NCBI RefSeq assembly: GCF_027942865.1
Contig: NC_134516.1
Location: 22,911,822-22,975,821 of the forward strand
DNA from: Odontesthes bonariensis
Taxonomy: Eukaryota > Chordata > Actinopteri > Atheriniformes > Atherinopsidae
Direction of reading: 5' to 3'
Length of the DNA: 64,000 bases
Shown here piece after piece: positions 25,901 through 36,866 of this stretch (position 1 is its first letter; every line of letters starts with the position of its first letter). A model generated the notes under the pieces. That model ran no database searches. It worked only from the letters and a program-made list of their open reading frames with translations, and had not been told where the DNA came from. A program made the translations under genes and the position numbers.

Positions 25901-28900
25901 CAGGAATGCTTCTGTGGTGGCTCGGTGTCTGTGCCAGAGATCGAGGGTGTCCTGTGGCTCAAAGAGGATGGAAAGAAGTCATGGAAGAAGAGATACTTCC
26001 TCCTCAGGGCTTCAGGGATCTATTATGTCCCGAAAGGCAAAGCTAAGGTCAGTTCAGACTGAAGTTTGTATACTGTAGGCACACCGTCGTGCTTCTCAGA
26101 CAAAATGAGGATAGAGAACGGAAATGCGAGTTGGGGTTATGAGAACCAGATCCACACAATCTGCTCTGTGGTATTTCCTGTTTTGGGCTTGATCACTTTT
26201 GGAGAACAGACACAGCAAACAACGCATGCCTTTTTTATTTATCAGGGTAGAAGCGCTGTGCACATGGGCTTCTTTTTTTTAGCATTGTCAAGTATTTCTG
26301 CACAGTTTTCAGTGATGCCCCTCCAGCATTTGGTAGATGCACCACTGGAGACAAAGAGTGATTATTTTTTGTTGCCTTGTTTAAATCCTGCATTCTAGTC
26401 TGAGCTTTAAAAAAAAAAATAGGTTGACTCCTATCATACATCACTTCCATGCTTAGGTACTGAAGAAAGCATTGTACATTTAATTTAGATTTGCACAATC
26501 ATTCTCAGAAGCATGCAAACACGAAACTTCAACTTCTTAGGGACTTGGACCCTTTTTAGCATAATTATTTGGAGCCAATCTCGAGCAACTTCACTCATGC
26601 ACAAAATCAGAAATGAACTTGCTTCGATATAGAACAGAAGCAGCTGTCAACATTGGTTTCTTTTTAAGTCAATCATGCATCAGTGCGTGATGTCCTGTGT
26701 CTTCTACTCTGCAGGCGTCCAGGGATCTTGTGTGCTTCTTGCAGCTGGACCATGTTAACGTGTATTACGGCCAGGACTACCGCAGCAAGTACAAGGCCCC
26801 TACTGACTACTGCCTGGCGCTGAAGGTGAAGCTCTTGTCTCCTTGTCTCGCAGAGAATGGTTTAAATATGATTCTGTCGTGATGGCAAAGATCTGTAATT
26901 GTCTGGATGCACGAAAAAGAGTCAGATTAGCTCAGACTAATTGATGCTGTGTTCTGTGCAAGTAAAGATATCAAATACTTGAAATATCCTAAGTAAACCT
27001 GGAAAAGAATGTCATGGAAAACTATTCATAGCAAGACAAAATTGGCATTTTAGATGTGGAAAGTTTGGAATATTTCTGCAGGCTTGAAGCATGCATGACA
27101 ACAAAGTATTGCTCATACTGACGAGCACCCCCCTCCATTTACTGCCACTAACCCTCTAAGAGAAAGCACCAGCATTCAGAACAGTCAACTAGATTAGTTT
27201 CATTTTGTCCTATTGACATTTAATAAGTTACATGAAAATAAGAAATGATTTAATAAAAGCTCAGAGGGTGATTTAAAATCCGAATATGTATGCAGTGCCA
27301 ACTATTTTTAGATAGTGGTCTTTGTGACGCTTCAACAGGAAATCATACAGTTAAAAGAGGGACTTTGTCCTGTGTAAAGTCTCACAGTTAATAATGTTGA
27401 TTAAGAGAGAAAACCAATCCATGAAGTCCAGATAATTCTCAGTAAACAGGATTCTCTTAAGGCACATTCTGGGGGAGTATGCAAGAAAATATCCACAGGA
27501 TATACATTTCCAAAAAGAACAGCAGCCTCAGTTATTTGACAAGGGATTGATAGATGGTAATGGTTGTATTTATTGCTATTTGCAGCATCCACAAATCCAG
27601 AAGAAGTCGCAGTACATCAAGTATCTTTGCTGCGATGATGTTAGGACCCTCCACCAGTGGGTGAATGGAATTCGCATTGCCAAGGTGCGTCTAAACCAAA
27701 GTTCTGCTCGAGACAAAGAATAGTTCAAAATCATTTAGAATTCCAAAAGAAATGTTGATTTATTTTTTTAATAATTTTGTCTTTTTGTTTTTTTGTCCAG
27801 TATGGGAAGCAGTTATATTTGAACTACCAGGAAGCCATGAAGAGAACAGAGGCGGCCTACGACTGGTCCTCTCTCTCTACCTCCAGCATTCGATCAGGCT
27901 CCAGCTCTGCCAGCATACCTGGTTAGTTCATCTTCTAATGAGACGCCTCACCGAGGAGTCTGTGCAGAACGGACACTGGCTGTTATTCACTTCTCGGGCG
28001 TTCTTCAGGTGAAAGAAATGATTGGCTGGAATCACTCTTTGTGAGTGATCACTTCACTGTGCGGGAACTGGTTCTTACAGGAGGAAAAGATTGTGAAGAA
28101 GCTTTTCTCCTTCATAGTTGTAGGGTATTTTCAAACCTATACAGAGATTAAAGTCGCTCTAAGTTTCTTTTCGGTTATTCGGCAAACTTCTACAAATAAC
28201 AATAGATTGCATTTTCACAAATTTGCACAATAGCTAACTGTAATTCAAATTTCTGCTGCAAACCCATTTTGTTGGAGGTGGACAGAGTCTGCTGGCATCT
28301 TGAGTCAGCTAGCTGTAGCATAACATGGCGGTACCACGGATTTGCCTACTATTTCCAAAGGAATATAGCTAAAGTCTGCTAAAAGAAGGCAAAAAGTTTG
28401 AGGACTAACTTTAGTCCACTGATTAACATATCATGACATCGCGTCACTTTTGCATTCTGCTAGCGCCATCCCCGCTCTCTGTTAGCATTTACTGCAGCTT
28501 AATCATTTTTTATGTCAGGCAGTGAAAACAGTCAAACTGAGATTAAAAAATGGCCTATTTGGACTACATGTTCAGTTGTGGTCCCTTTAGATGCGTTGCA
28601 AGGCTTTTGCTGTGACTTTTGGCTATATTTATATGTAGGTTGATCACTCGGAGAGAAAATTAAATTGGCAGAATATCTCTGCTGCTCCACTTTCGCTCCT
28701 CTTGGTCATGCCAGTGACACTGCAGCTGCACAAGCGAGCCAGCCTACTACTTCTTACTCACTTGGCTGCAAGGCGCGCACATGCAGACATCTAGATCCTG
28801 CCCATGTGGGGACATATTGGTGGCTCTGCTCTTTATGATGTAGCTAAGGTTAGTATTGAATATCACAAGATCACAGTGATTTGCAACAAGACATCTGTAG

Positions 28901-31900
28901 TACATGTGAGTTGATGTCTGATTAGCCAGTCATGCTTTGCGTTTGAATAATGCCCCCTCACATAGGGAAGCACTCACATCTGCTCTGCAGAGACCTCTAC
29001 TTACCACCAGACATTTTTACAAACAGCCAACACAATGATAAAAAAATTTCAAAGGTTTTTTGCTAAGACGTTCCATACTGTTATGTGTGTGTTATTTCAG
29101 AGTCCCAGTCAAATCATTCAGGCCATTCAGACAGCGGTGTGGACACAGGCTCTTCTCACGGCCGGTCCCAGAGTGTGGTGAGCTCCATTTTTTCCGAGGC
29201 CTGGAAGAGGGGTACCCAGATTGAAGAAAACTCAAAGGTATGGCTTTCGGCCGATGACAAAATAATAGTCGCAGAGTGTGTGTGGTTCAGTTCAATGAGT
29301 TAACAAAGTCTTTTCTCATCAGATGAGAATGGAAGCATCCCGCGGGGGCACGCTGCCACACTCCTCCCACAGCCACCGGCATCACAGCCAGCATTCAGTC
29401 GACCACACGGCCCTCACGCCCCCTCCTCAGCCTCAGGTGCAGCCTCAACAGCAACAACATCCACCACAGACTCAGCACCCACCAGTGCAACCCCAGCCAC
29501 AATATCAGTACCAGCCTCCTCAGCCTCCATCTCCTCAACAGACATCCCAGCTGCCACCACCCCCACCCCCACAGCCACCCCAGGAACCTCAGCTGCCACC
29601 CCAGGAGCCTCAGCTGCCACCCCAGGAGACTCAGCTGCCACCCCAGGAGCTTCAGCAGCCACCCCAGTCTCCACAGCAGCCACACACCATCAGCAGCTAC
29701 AACCACATGCCCCCACAGCAGGAGCTACCAGCTCCTGCCCCTCCTCCTCCTCCCCCTCCACCACCACCGCCGCCGCCTCCTCCTCTTCCCCCAGTTCAAA
29801 TAGTCTCCCACCACTCCCCTGCTCCCACCATGTACAAGTACAGCACCATCACCAGGCTGCAGAACCAGAAACCTTTCCCGGGTGCCACTCACCACAGGTT
29901 TCCCAGTCGGCTTCATGCAACAGCTCAGCAAGTTCTACCCACAGGTCCTACAATGCCCGCTGTGCAGGCCATGAAACCCAACGTGAATCACATCGCTGCA
30001 AGGACTAATGTCCCCCCTCCACCTCCTCCGCCCCCTCCATCATCTATGCCAAATCCAGGGTCAGCTATGGCTTTGTTAAGGTTAGGCCTTCCCAGCCCAG
30101 CTACCCCGCCTGCATTCATCCCTCCACCTCCTGCTCCTCCATTTGCTCCAAACGCCAATAGTGTAGCATTTCCTCCCCCTCCTCCTCCCCCTCCACCACC
30201 TTCTGCACCAGCTCCCACGAGTCAGCCCGTTTCCGCCAATGGTCTCAAGCATGCACTGAAGGAGCGCTTTCCTAGCCCACCCCGAGACCTCTGGTCTCCA
30301 AATGGAGCCCTTGAAGATTCTCCACCACCTGCTCCAGCTCCACCACCCCCTCCTCCACCACCTCCACCCCCACCACCTCCTCCTTCCCAGCAATTCCCAG
30401 TCCCAGAACAGTTTCCACCTCCTCCTGGACCCCCACCAGCACCACCAAAAACCTTCCCCCCAGGCTTTGCCCCTCACACTGCTCCCAAGCCTGTGTCCCC
30501 GGTCTCTCCATTTCCTCCTGCTCCACCTCCTGCCGCCTTGGCTGGCCCAACTGCACCTCCTCCCCCCCCACCACCACCACCTCCTCCCCCAGCCCCAGCA
30601 CCCCTAAAGAAGCAGTTCAGCCTCCAGGCAGGACACGCCTCTAGCCACCCTCCTCCAACACTGCCCAAGCAGCATAGCTTGTCTAAACCAGCAACCATTT
30701 CTACAGGAGCGCCTCCTACTATGTCTTTGGTGAAGCAACTAGCAAGTAACTTTCCAGGAGCTTCACCCCAAGTAGCAAATCAGACAGAATCCCCCAAAGC
30801 CCCCATCTCACCACCTGCAGTAAAGACCAAACCAAAATGGCAGCCTGGTGGTAGTCAACAGCTACAGTCTGCAGAATTCCCTCCTCCTCCTCCTCCAGGC
30901 GGCAACAATAGCTTCCCGGCTGCTCCTCCTCCTCCTCCTCCTCCCCCTCCGCCACCTCCTCCACCTCCTCCAGGACCTGTCACAGGCCCAATACCTCCTC
31001 CTCCACCTCCTCCAGGACCTGTCACAGGCCCAATACCTCCTCCGCCACCTCCTCCAGGACCTGTCACAGGCCCAACACCTCCTCCTCCACCACTTCCCCC
31101 AGGAAATCTGGGTTCCCCCTTAAAGGGATCACCCTCTGGCTCCTCCAATTTCGGCAGCAAGAGACCTCCTCCGACCCCTCAGAGGAACTCCAGCATCAAG
31201 TTCAACGCGTCCGACTCCTATGAGGAATCCAGGAGAAACCTGCTCAGCAAGTTTGCCCCTCAAAGCAATGCATCCCCTTCCTCCACATGTCCCCCCTCCT
31301 ACTCCAATGGGTCCCATTCAAAGGGTCCCTCAAATGGACCCCCTGCTCCCCCCAAACCAGGAAAACTCAATCTGGCTAACCTGCCCATGGCACTACAGGC
31401 CAAAGTGAGCCAAGTGAAGCAGTCCAGTGGCGACTTCCCTTCCCCTCCACCTGAGTGCGCCTACTTTCCACCTCCTCCCCCAGCCTCTGAGCTCTTCCCC
31501 CCTCCACCACCTCCAAGTAATGACACCCAAAGTGGAGGACCCCCTAAGGTAGCCGTGGTGAACCCCCAGCCGCAGGCTCCCCCTCCTCCACCGCCCGTTT
31601 CCCTCATCAGCAACTCGACATGGGGAAAGAGCTCATTGAAAAAGACTCATCCACCCACACTGGTGCGGCGCAGTAACACCACCCCAGAGCCCCCTCCAGT
31701 CTCCCCACCTCCACCCACCTCCCCAAAGGGTAGCTCAGGCCAGCCCAATTTCCTGGAGGATCTCAACCGGACACTGAAGCGAAAGTCAGTGGGTCGCCAG
31801 AGTTCTGCCAGCCCTGCAGGCCTCCCTGGCAAGTCGGAACCCACGGGGACTATGGACGACATGGCGCTGCCTCCACCGCCTCCAGAGCTGCTCCTGGACC

Positions 31901-32028
31901 AGGGAAAGCAAAGCAATGGAGGAAATGGTGGCTACATGTCCGGAAACATCTCAGGCTATGCAACGCTACGACGAGGACCCCCACCTGCACCTCCCAAGAG
32001 GGGGGATACCACCAAACTTACTGGATAG
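13993..32028 (+). CDS. raph1: raph1, lamellipodin (Ras association and PH domain protein 1)
   Basis: Lamellipodin binds Ras-family GTPases and phosphoinositides at the leading edge and recruits Ena/VASP to drive actin assembly. There are 14 coding exons: 13993-14112, 14430-14535, 14680-14874, 15212-15636, 21158-21235, 24933-25092, 25301-25422, 25749-25814, 25904-26047, 26715-26825, 27586-27684, 27801-27921, 29101-29237 and 29323-32028. Phases close throughout and give 1529 residues. The N-terminus [20 protein letters not shown] matches the family start. Next come a coiled region ([20 protein letters not shown], from about residue 283), the RA domain (about 309-402), the PH domain (about 436-560) and a very long proline-rich tail (about 650-1529). 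The tail has FPPPP-type EVH1 ligands and ends in [11 protein letters not shown]. It is longer than the roughly 1250-residue mammalian protein, mainly through expanded proline tracts. The ATG directly follows the acceptor AG. A further in-frame cassette exon (16225-16311) may exist. Confidence 0.96.
14113..14172 (+). other. raph1: possible alternative 3' extension of raph1 coding exon 1
   Basis: The conserved donor after residues KLTQ is CAG|GTTGAT at 14113. Sixty bases later a second, closer-to-consensus donor, CAG|GTAGAG, occurs at 14173. The 60 bases between are open in frame and would add 20 residues that again end in LTQ. Conservation with other vertebrates supports the first donor, so the extension is only a possibility. 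Confidence 0.25.
16225..16311 (+). CDS. raph1: candidate in-frame cassette exon of raph1 (29 codons)
   Basis: A strong acceptor (pyrimidine-rich tract then TTTCCCAG) at 16224 and a strong donor (ACT|GTAAGT) at 16312 bound 87 bases. In phase 0 they read through as 29 residues beginning [15 protein letters not shown] and ending REDEVDRAT. The flanking constitutive exons end and begin in phase 0, so inclusion keeps the RA/PH frame and gives 1558 residues. The peptide is basic then acidic, with no proline or serine bias. I cannot confirm homology from memory, so I call it a predicted alternative exon just before the coiled region. Confidence 0.5.
20031..20881 (+). promoter_or_regulatory. raph1: candidate internal promoter of raph1
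   Basis: This segment is GC-richer than the surrounding intron. It includes a GATTGGTT element near 20060 (an inverted CCAAT box), a further GGTTGG copy, purine-rich G tracts around 20200-20260 and several CpGs. It sits immediately upstream of a candidate first exon with a good start context. No TATA box at a convincing position was seen. The promoter is inferred from composition and position only. Confidence 0.25.
20882..20914 (+). CDS. raph1: candidate alternative first coding exon of raph1
   Basis: An ATG at 20882 with A at -3 and G at +4 opens 11 codons ([11 protein letters not shown]) ending at CAG|GTAAGT, a perfect donor. The next exon (21158, EEQAAKLK) begins in phase 0, so the splice is in frame. 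It would give a protein lacking the first 282 residues but keeping the coiled, RA, PH and proline-rich regions. Used as an internal cassette from the nearby AG at 20880, the exon would be 34 bases and break the frame, which favours a first-exon role. There is no transcript support here. Confidence 0.35.
22503..22906. mobile_element. nested MITE with TTAA-type ends
   Basis: The outer 24 bp (22503-22526) and the reverse complement of 22883-22906 agree at 22 of 24 positions. Both ends begin CTTAAAG and run into ATGGTAGGTAATCCT. The 404-bp interior has no coding capacity. It carries a short direct repeat of GAGAGCTAGCAA near 22528-22555 and a perfect hairpin at 22710-22750. The ends resemble those of the MITE at 34212-34825 (both TTAAAGCT), so the two may belong to related families. 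Confidence 0.75.
22710..22750. repeat. perfect 19-bp inverted repeat with 3-nt loop
   Basis: The arm 22710-22728 is exactly complementary to 22732-22750, separated by GGA. The arm contains ACCAATCCGAGATCAGCG. It lies inside the nested MITE and could extrude as a cruciform or fold as RNA. Confidence 0.95.
23188..23820 (-). pseudogene. Harbinger transposase remnant
   Basis: Read on the - strand, the region retains [17 protein letters not shown]-like residues (about 23770-23810). A later frame holds [19 protein letters not shown] and AGLPIIIGA (about 23480-23590), then [18 protein letters not shown] (about 23395-23450). Harbinger/HARBI1-family transposases carry similar blocks in that order. 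Here the GA(I/R)D block is joined almost directly to the RAVVERT block, so the central catalytic portion is missing. Frameshifts separate the N-terminal fragment. The copy is dead. Confidence 0.75.
25093..29100. other. raph1: raph1 introns between RA/PH exons
   Basis: The introns between 25093 and 29100 (longest: 26048-26714, 26826-27585 and 27922-29100) show normal GT-AG ends. Apart from T-rich and A-rich tracts I see no further genes, RNA genes or complete transposons in them. Confidence 0.6.
30973..31098 (+). repeat. raph1: 3 x 42-bp coding tandem repeat in raph1
   Basis: Three consecutive 42-bp units (30973-31014, 31015-31056 and 31057-31098) encode GPVTGP(I/T)PPPPPPP, with the last unit diverging at its end. 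Units 1 and 2 differ by a single base (CCT or CCG), indicating recent duplication. The repeat lies within the Ena/VASP- and SH3-binding tail. An earlier imperfect 24-bp repeat (about 29577-29655) encodes PPQEPQL-type units. Confidence 0.9.
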
Positions 32029-34010
32029 TGTTGAACTTTTAGGTCAGGACACAATGAAGATGGATGAACAGACACTGAACAAATATACTGAAGTTAACAT
32101 GCTTTGGCTGAATGGAAGTGAATTGCTGAACTTCTCAAACTCTCTGGGGATCTCAATGCTAAATAGATGACTGTATATACAAAAAGCCAAACAGACCAGG
32201 TCAAATAGTGCATTTTTTTATTAAACATATTAAGAATTCTAGCTCAGTGAGGTTTACGATATTGGGACGTTCAAGACTGGAGCAGGTAAGTTTGAAATCA
32301 CAGAAAAGTAAAACAGTCTTTTAATTTTCTGCGATTATCTAAACTCTCCGGAACATATCGTATTCCCCTTTATGGTAAACCCCACCAATCTGGTACACCA
32401 AGCAGATTCAAATCAACACTGTTAAGAATCCTGCAAATATTCTGGGATCCAGGTCTGAGCCAAGTCATGCATTTGCTTCTTCGCCACAAGTTTGTGCCAC
32501 GTACTGAAGACAAAAAAAAAAAGGAAATGGAACCACATCAGGATCTCTGCTTTGATACTGCATGGACAAGCTGTAAATCATGAAGCCGTTCCGGTGTGTG
32601 CATATGTGTGTGTGTGTGTGTGTGAGAGGAAGAGAAACGGACTGAATATGCATGCATGCATTGTGCGCATGCATGCATTCGTGTATGTATGATTATACGG
32701 TGGTGAAGTAGTTAACCGTTAGGGAAGGCCTTCGTGGAACAAGGATTGTTTGGTTTGCTTTTTTTATGAAATTATTTAAAGACTGATAAAATGGAAGGAT
32801 TTTTCTTACAAGTGTCTTTTAATAGCCGGTCAGCAGTCGGAAAAACGTTTGGGCACAATGGAATGTATTATGTGAGAAGTTTTTGAAAACGTGACAAATT
32901 CAACACACAAAGGCAGTGATTCAGTGATCCACATAGTATCTGCAAAAAACTCTGAAGTCAGTTAATGTATCTCTAGACTGTTGCACCACTTGGCAAATGC
33001 AAATAAGAAGGAAGCCTTATTCCCAAAGTCTTGCACAGAGGTCGAAACAGAAAGGAGATATCTTCCAAAGGTTTCCAAAGAGTCTGGACTGTGCAACTGG
33101 AAAAAAAAGAAACCTTTTTTCTTTTTCTTTTCTTGTAATGGACTTGTTTTATTAGAAGGGAGGCCTATGGTGGTGTATCTTCGTGGACTGTGCAAGTTCC
33201 CTGTGTGTTGGCTTGATTTTTGGACCTTGTCCTTCAGTTTGTATCTGTACAATTGCAGCTGCTGCTCTGTTACTGTTGGTCGTCCCCCCCCGCCCTGCCC
33301 CCCCCCCCCGCCATCATAAATCACACGGCATCAATATCCAGGAGGTAGAAAATACAGACTGGATTCTCATCTTACCACAGCACGCTGATTCCGTTGGAGA
33401 GATGCATTTGTTCAGTTAATGTACAGAGCATTAAATCGTGTAGTTACTAACACATCCTCTGACTCGCATTAGACTGAATGTGCTTTCAACTCTGTGTCTT
33501 GTTTCTTCATGCTGCCATTGCTGCTTCAGACCTTAGTGCTGATTTTGTATCGACAAAGTGGAGCACAAAGAGTTATCTTTTCTAGCAGCAATGCTTTTAT
33601 TTTTAGGGTGCTAGTGCTGTCCTTCAAGTAACCAACTTGTCCTTGTGTGCCAGAATGACATATCATTAATATTTCACGATTTAAACTGGTGTTAAATGGG
33701 CCTTGGTCCAGGAAGAGCTCAGAGGAGACCATTATTTCTCCTGTTCCTCTGAGCCTGTGAAGACGTGCTGGTCGACTCCACGCGCGGCTTTTTAAATATA
33801 ATATTAATTTGTCCTATCCATCTACTTCGGTTTGATTACCACTTGAGGACAGTGTATCTTTTCTTATAACCGAATATCATCGACCTGGACAGGATGTTTG
33901 CTACAGTACAGTATGTAAGTTATTGATGTGCTGATGTGAACATGTGGGGCCAAATGAGGTGAAGGAAAAAAAAAAGGTTGCAGATTGAATAAACGTGTCC
34001 TCTTGCATAT
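32029..34010 (+). other. raph1: raph1 3' UTR
   Basis: About 2 kb follows the raph1 stop with no coding potential. It includes a TG microsatellite (around 32605-32623), alternating GCATGCAT sequence (around 32650-32678), a C-rich run (around 33286-33310) and an AATAAA at 33988-33993. The 3' end is inferred from that signal. Confidence 0.6.
33988..33993 (+). terminator. raph1: polyadenylation signal of raph1
   Basis: A canonical AATAAA lies about 1.96 kb after the raph1 stop, followed by a GT-rich stretch (GTGTCC, then TCAGTCTGTCTC). It is upstream of the first intergenic transposon. Alternative upstream sites are possible. Confidence 0.5.
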
Positions 34011-34211
34011 AAACTGAAAATCCCAATATAAATGTTCAAACCAAACCTCAGTCTGTCTCAGAGTCCTTATTTGTTTGGCTGATTTGAGTGAGGTGTAATT
34101 GTGAGGCTCTTTGTAAATGCATTCAAGCACTAAGACCATCACAAAACCAAATACAAAAGGAGCTGTATTTGTGTCACTCACACTCCCTCTAGTGGTCGTA
34201 TTGTCCCCTAC

Positions 34212-34825
34212 TTTAAAGCTGCAGTCTGCAACTCTTTTTCAAGCATAATGCCTGGAACTGTCCGGGGATTCTGAAAGTAGTACATTAAATACCCCTATAC
34301 AAAAAAAAAAAAAAAAGAGTTCTCCAGGTCCCCTATATGTCCCGCTAGGTCCCTCCAAAGCCAGCAGGTTTGTTTACAAAATTGCAGACCGGACCGGTAA
34401 AAGGTAACCAATCAGGTTACGAGCTGGGCTCTGCTGCCTGTCAATCACCGATTGTGCACGCGCGATACAAGGTAGGCTCGTCCCCACGCTTATTTATCTA
34501 GACTATTGAACTTCATTACGGGCTAGTCTACTTACTGTGTCTTCCATGATCGCAAATGACAGGTGAGTTGATGAATGAGGAGTCGTGTAGGCGCATCTGG
34601 CGTGCACGTCGACGTGCACGAGTTCTCGTGTTTTGATGGGGCGGGACAGGAAGTTGAATAACTTTTTATTTTTCGGTTAAAAAATAAGCATTTCTTGCAT
34701 TTTGCGACTACGGAGGTCACCGTTTTCAACTTCAAGCGTTCTGATAGATCATGTAAACTCTTAAAATGCCAAAAATTAGAACTTTACGTATGACAACAAC
34801 AAATCCTGCAGACTGCAGCTTTAAA
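34212..34825. mobile_element. MITE with 19-bp perfect TIRs (TTAA-type ends)
   Basis: TTTAAAGCTGCAGTCTGCA at 34212-34230 is the exact reverse complement of 34807-34825. If TTAA is the target duplication, the remaining inverted repeat is AGCTGCAGTCTGCA. The 614-bp interior has no protein-coding capacity. It lies between the convergent genes raph1 and spp2. The superfamily is uncertain: TTAA suggests a piggyBac-type target, but the ends do not begin CCC. Confidence 0.8.
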
Positions 34826-34874
34826 TAAATGCGTTGAAGAAGAATAATTCAGCATTACAGTATGACATTAAGGA

Positions 34875-35568
34875 CAGTGGCGATTATAGAGTCTGTGGGG
34901 GCCCCAAGCAAAAAAATCCTAGGGGGCCCTACCGACCAGTGTTCGTCACCAAAACATCTGACACCAACGAAAAATGTATGAAATAAAACCTCTTTTTATT
35001 CCAAACATGAAAAACATTGTAATTTATTTATTCTTTACATTTATATTTTAAAAATAACTAAAAAAGACTATGTTGTCTACGTTGGCACTTGATATTCGCC
35101 TGTTGCTATTTATCTACCGGGTGTAGCTGGCCATCCAATAATAATTGTGTTCATTTAAAGATTCTTTGTGACAAGTAAAGCTGTTCATGATATCGATTGC
35201 ATAAGTATGGTTTTTAATTTCCACTAGCCTTGAATTTCCGGCGAACGTTGCCAACAATCGCAAACACTCTGAGGGGATAGTTCTCCGCGAACATAGCCTA
35301 CAGTGGAACTTGACGTGAGTTTGACGAAGTCAACAATGCAATTATGGAGTTATAGAATGGCATGTTAACTAGACAATCTTTGACTAAATCATTTAAATTG
35401 AACTGTTCAAAGAAAACATGTTCACCACGAACGTTCGCCACTGTTTGAGAGAGTTTATAAAGTAACTAGACAATCTTTGATTGAATGCACCTCAGCTCTC
35501 GGGGGCCCCCTAGTGGCTCGGGGCTCCAAGCAGTTGCCTGCCTTGCCTGTTGACAAGGTGCGCCTCTG
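34875..35568. mobile_element. non-autonomous hAT-type element with 8-bp target duplication
   Basis: The element begins CAGTGGCG and ends CGCCTCTG, an inverted pair with one mismatch, and hAT ends typically start CAG. It is flanked by ATTAAGGA on both sides (34867-34874 and 35569-35576), a perfect 8-bp duplication as expected for hAT insertion. It is 694 bp with no coding capacity. GGGGCCCC(T)-rich sequences occur near both ends (GGGGGCCCCAAGC at the left, GGGGGCCCCCTAG and GGGGCTCCAAGC at the right). Confidence 0.88.
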
Positions 35569-35672
35569 ATTAAGGAACATAACAGATATTTGTTGACCCA
35601 TAAAAGAAAAACATAAAACATGACGTGACAAATATTTTAATCCAAGCTTGGTAAATGTGGCCAGAGTGGCTT

Positions 35673-36866
35673 TTACACCAGGAAGTTGCTGAAAGTGTCC
35701 CCTCTGGGCCGGACCTCCGCTGTCTGGCTCTGGAAGGAGCGGCCCATCTGGACGGGAGGCGCGGTGGGAGCTGGGGCTGTGAAAAGTTTGGAGAATACTA
35801 TAAAAACTGCTCACTTCTAAAAAGGACAAAAAAATTAAAACAATTAAAGCATTGAGGAATTAAAGTCGATGACTTGCCTCTGTTTACAAGTGGGACATTT
35901 AACAGGGGTCTTCTTCTTGAGAACACCTATGGAGGTAATACCTTCACATTATCTATGTCCACTTAAAAGTCAAAAACAGTCATCTCCTCCCCCCTCTTGA
36001 CTGTGTCCTCACCTCCTCGCTTGACTCTGAGCTGGAGCTGCTATCATGGCCACATCTGAGGGAGACCACGTTGGTTGAGGTGGCAGACACTTGAACCCGG
36101 GCAGAACAGGGATACGAGGGCTGAGGTGAAAGTGGATGAAGACCAGATTTTTATTTATTTATTTATTTTTTAAAGTAGTGTCTCTTCGACAGACAGCATT
36201 GCGGCAGAATAGATTTGATCATCACATTCTGTCCTAGTAAAGCCGTGCCAATGTAAACATTCACCTTGAAGTCAGTCAACATGTCACTGTGTGATTACAG
36301 GACTGTATTATTAGCTTTAAATGCCTCACCACAAAGAAGCCAGGCCTGAAGGCACACGTGTGCGGGTCTTTTGGGGAACCTTTTGCACACTCCGTCTCTT
36401 TAACCCCAAACATCATCAACAGGTCAGTGGTGTCCGTTCCCAGGGGGAAAACCTGGCGTACATGTGGTATTTATCATGAATCCACCAATTAAACACAACA
36501 TATAAGTGTCGCTGTATTGTTGGAAGCATCCAGCACAGCAATTTGGTGTCTGCAAAGCAGAGAAAATAGCTTGCGACACACCTAGAAATGATCACAGCTC
36601 AGAGATTATGTGCACACAAACCTTTCTGATGGAGCTTCGAGTCACTCTGAAAAGATTCCTGACAGCATAGATAGAGTTGACCTCTGCCAAAGCAGCCCCA
36701 AGACCTCTGTCTGCCATCGCCTCCAGCTCAGGGCTATACAGAGGGACACCTGCAAGGAGTGGAAAAAGTCAGCTGTGTCTCATTTCGAAGGGATTCATGC
36801 AGAAAGACACTCACCTGTGCATCCCAGAGCCAGCAGCAAAGCTAAGAGAAGCACAAATGACTTCAT
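35673..36866 (-). CDS. spp2: spp2, secreted phosphoprotein 24
   Basis: This is a secreted cystatin-like phosphoprotein whose family binds BMP/TGF-beta proteins in bone and plasma. Six exons on the - strand (36815-36866, 36622-36749, 36330-36452, 36013-36120, 35878-35926 and 35673-35776) close in phase to give 187 residues. The N-terminus [17 protein letters not shown] is a signal peptide. The mature start VPLYSPELEAM and the later block RVTRSSIRKV match the family's cystatin-like fold. The cysteine pairs ECAKGSPKDPHTCAF and PCSARVQVSATSTNVVSLRC fit the two disulfide loops, the second being the BMP-binding segment. An acidic phosphoserine cluster, SSSSSESSEE, follows and suits Fam20C-type S-x-E kinases. 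The tail is basic then divergent, ending FSNFLV. The last intron uses a GC donor. A possible ATTAAA signal (complement at 35636-35641) lies about 30 bp past the stop. The gene is convergent with raph1. Confidence 0.92.
35777..35877 (-). other. spp2: GC-AG intron of spp2
   Basis: The penultimate exon ends AACAGAG and the intron starts GCAAGT. Apart from C at position 2 this matches the extended donor consensus, as most GC-AG donors do. The intron ends TTTTCACAG. No GT donor nearby restores the phase into the final exon, whereas GC gives G|CC and a clean reading frame to the stop. Confidence 0.75.

Noticed and set aside
29395-31160. Long - strand frames rich in glycine, tryptophan or valine opposite the last raph1 exon
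   Set aside because: They are the complement of proline codons (CCN) and have no splice signals or family resemblance. The + strand protein is clearly lamellipodin.
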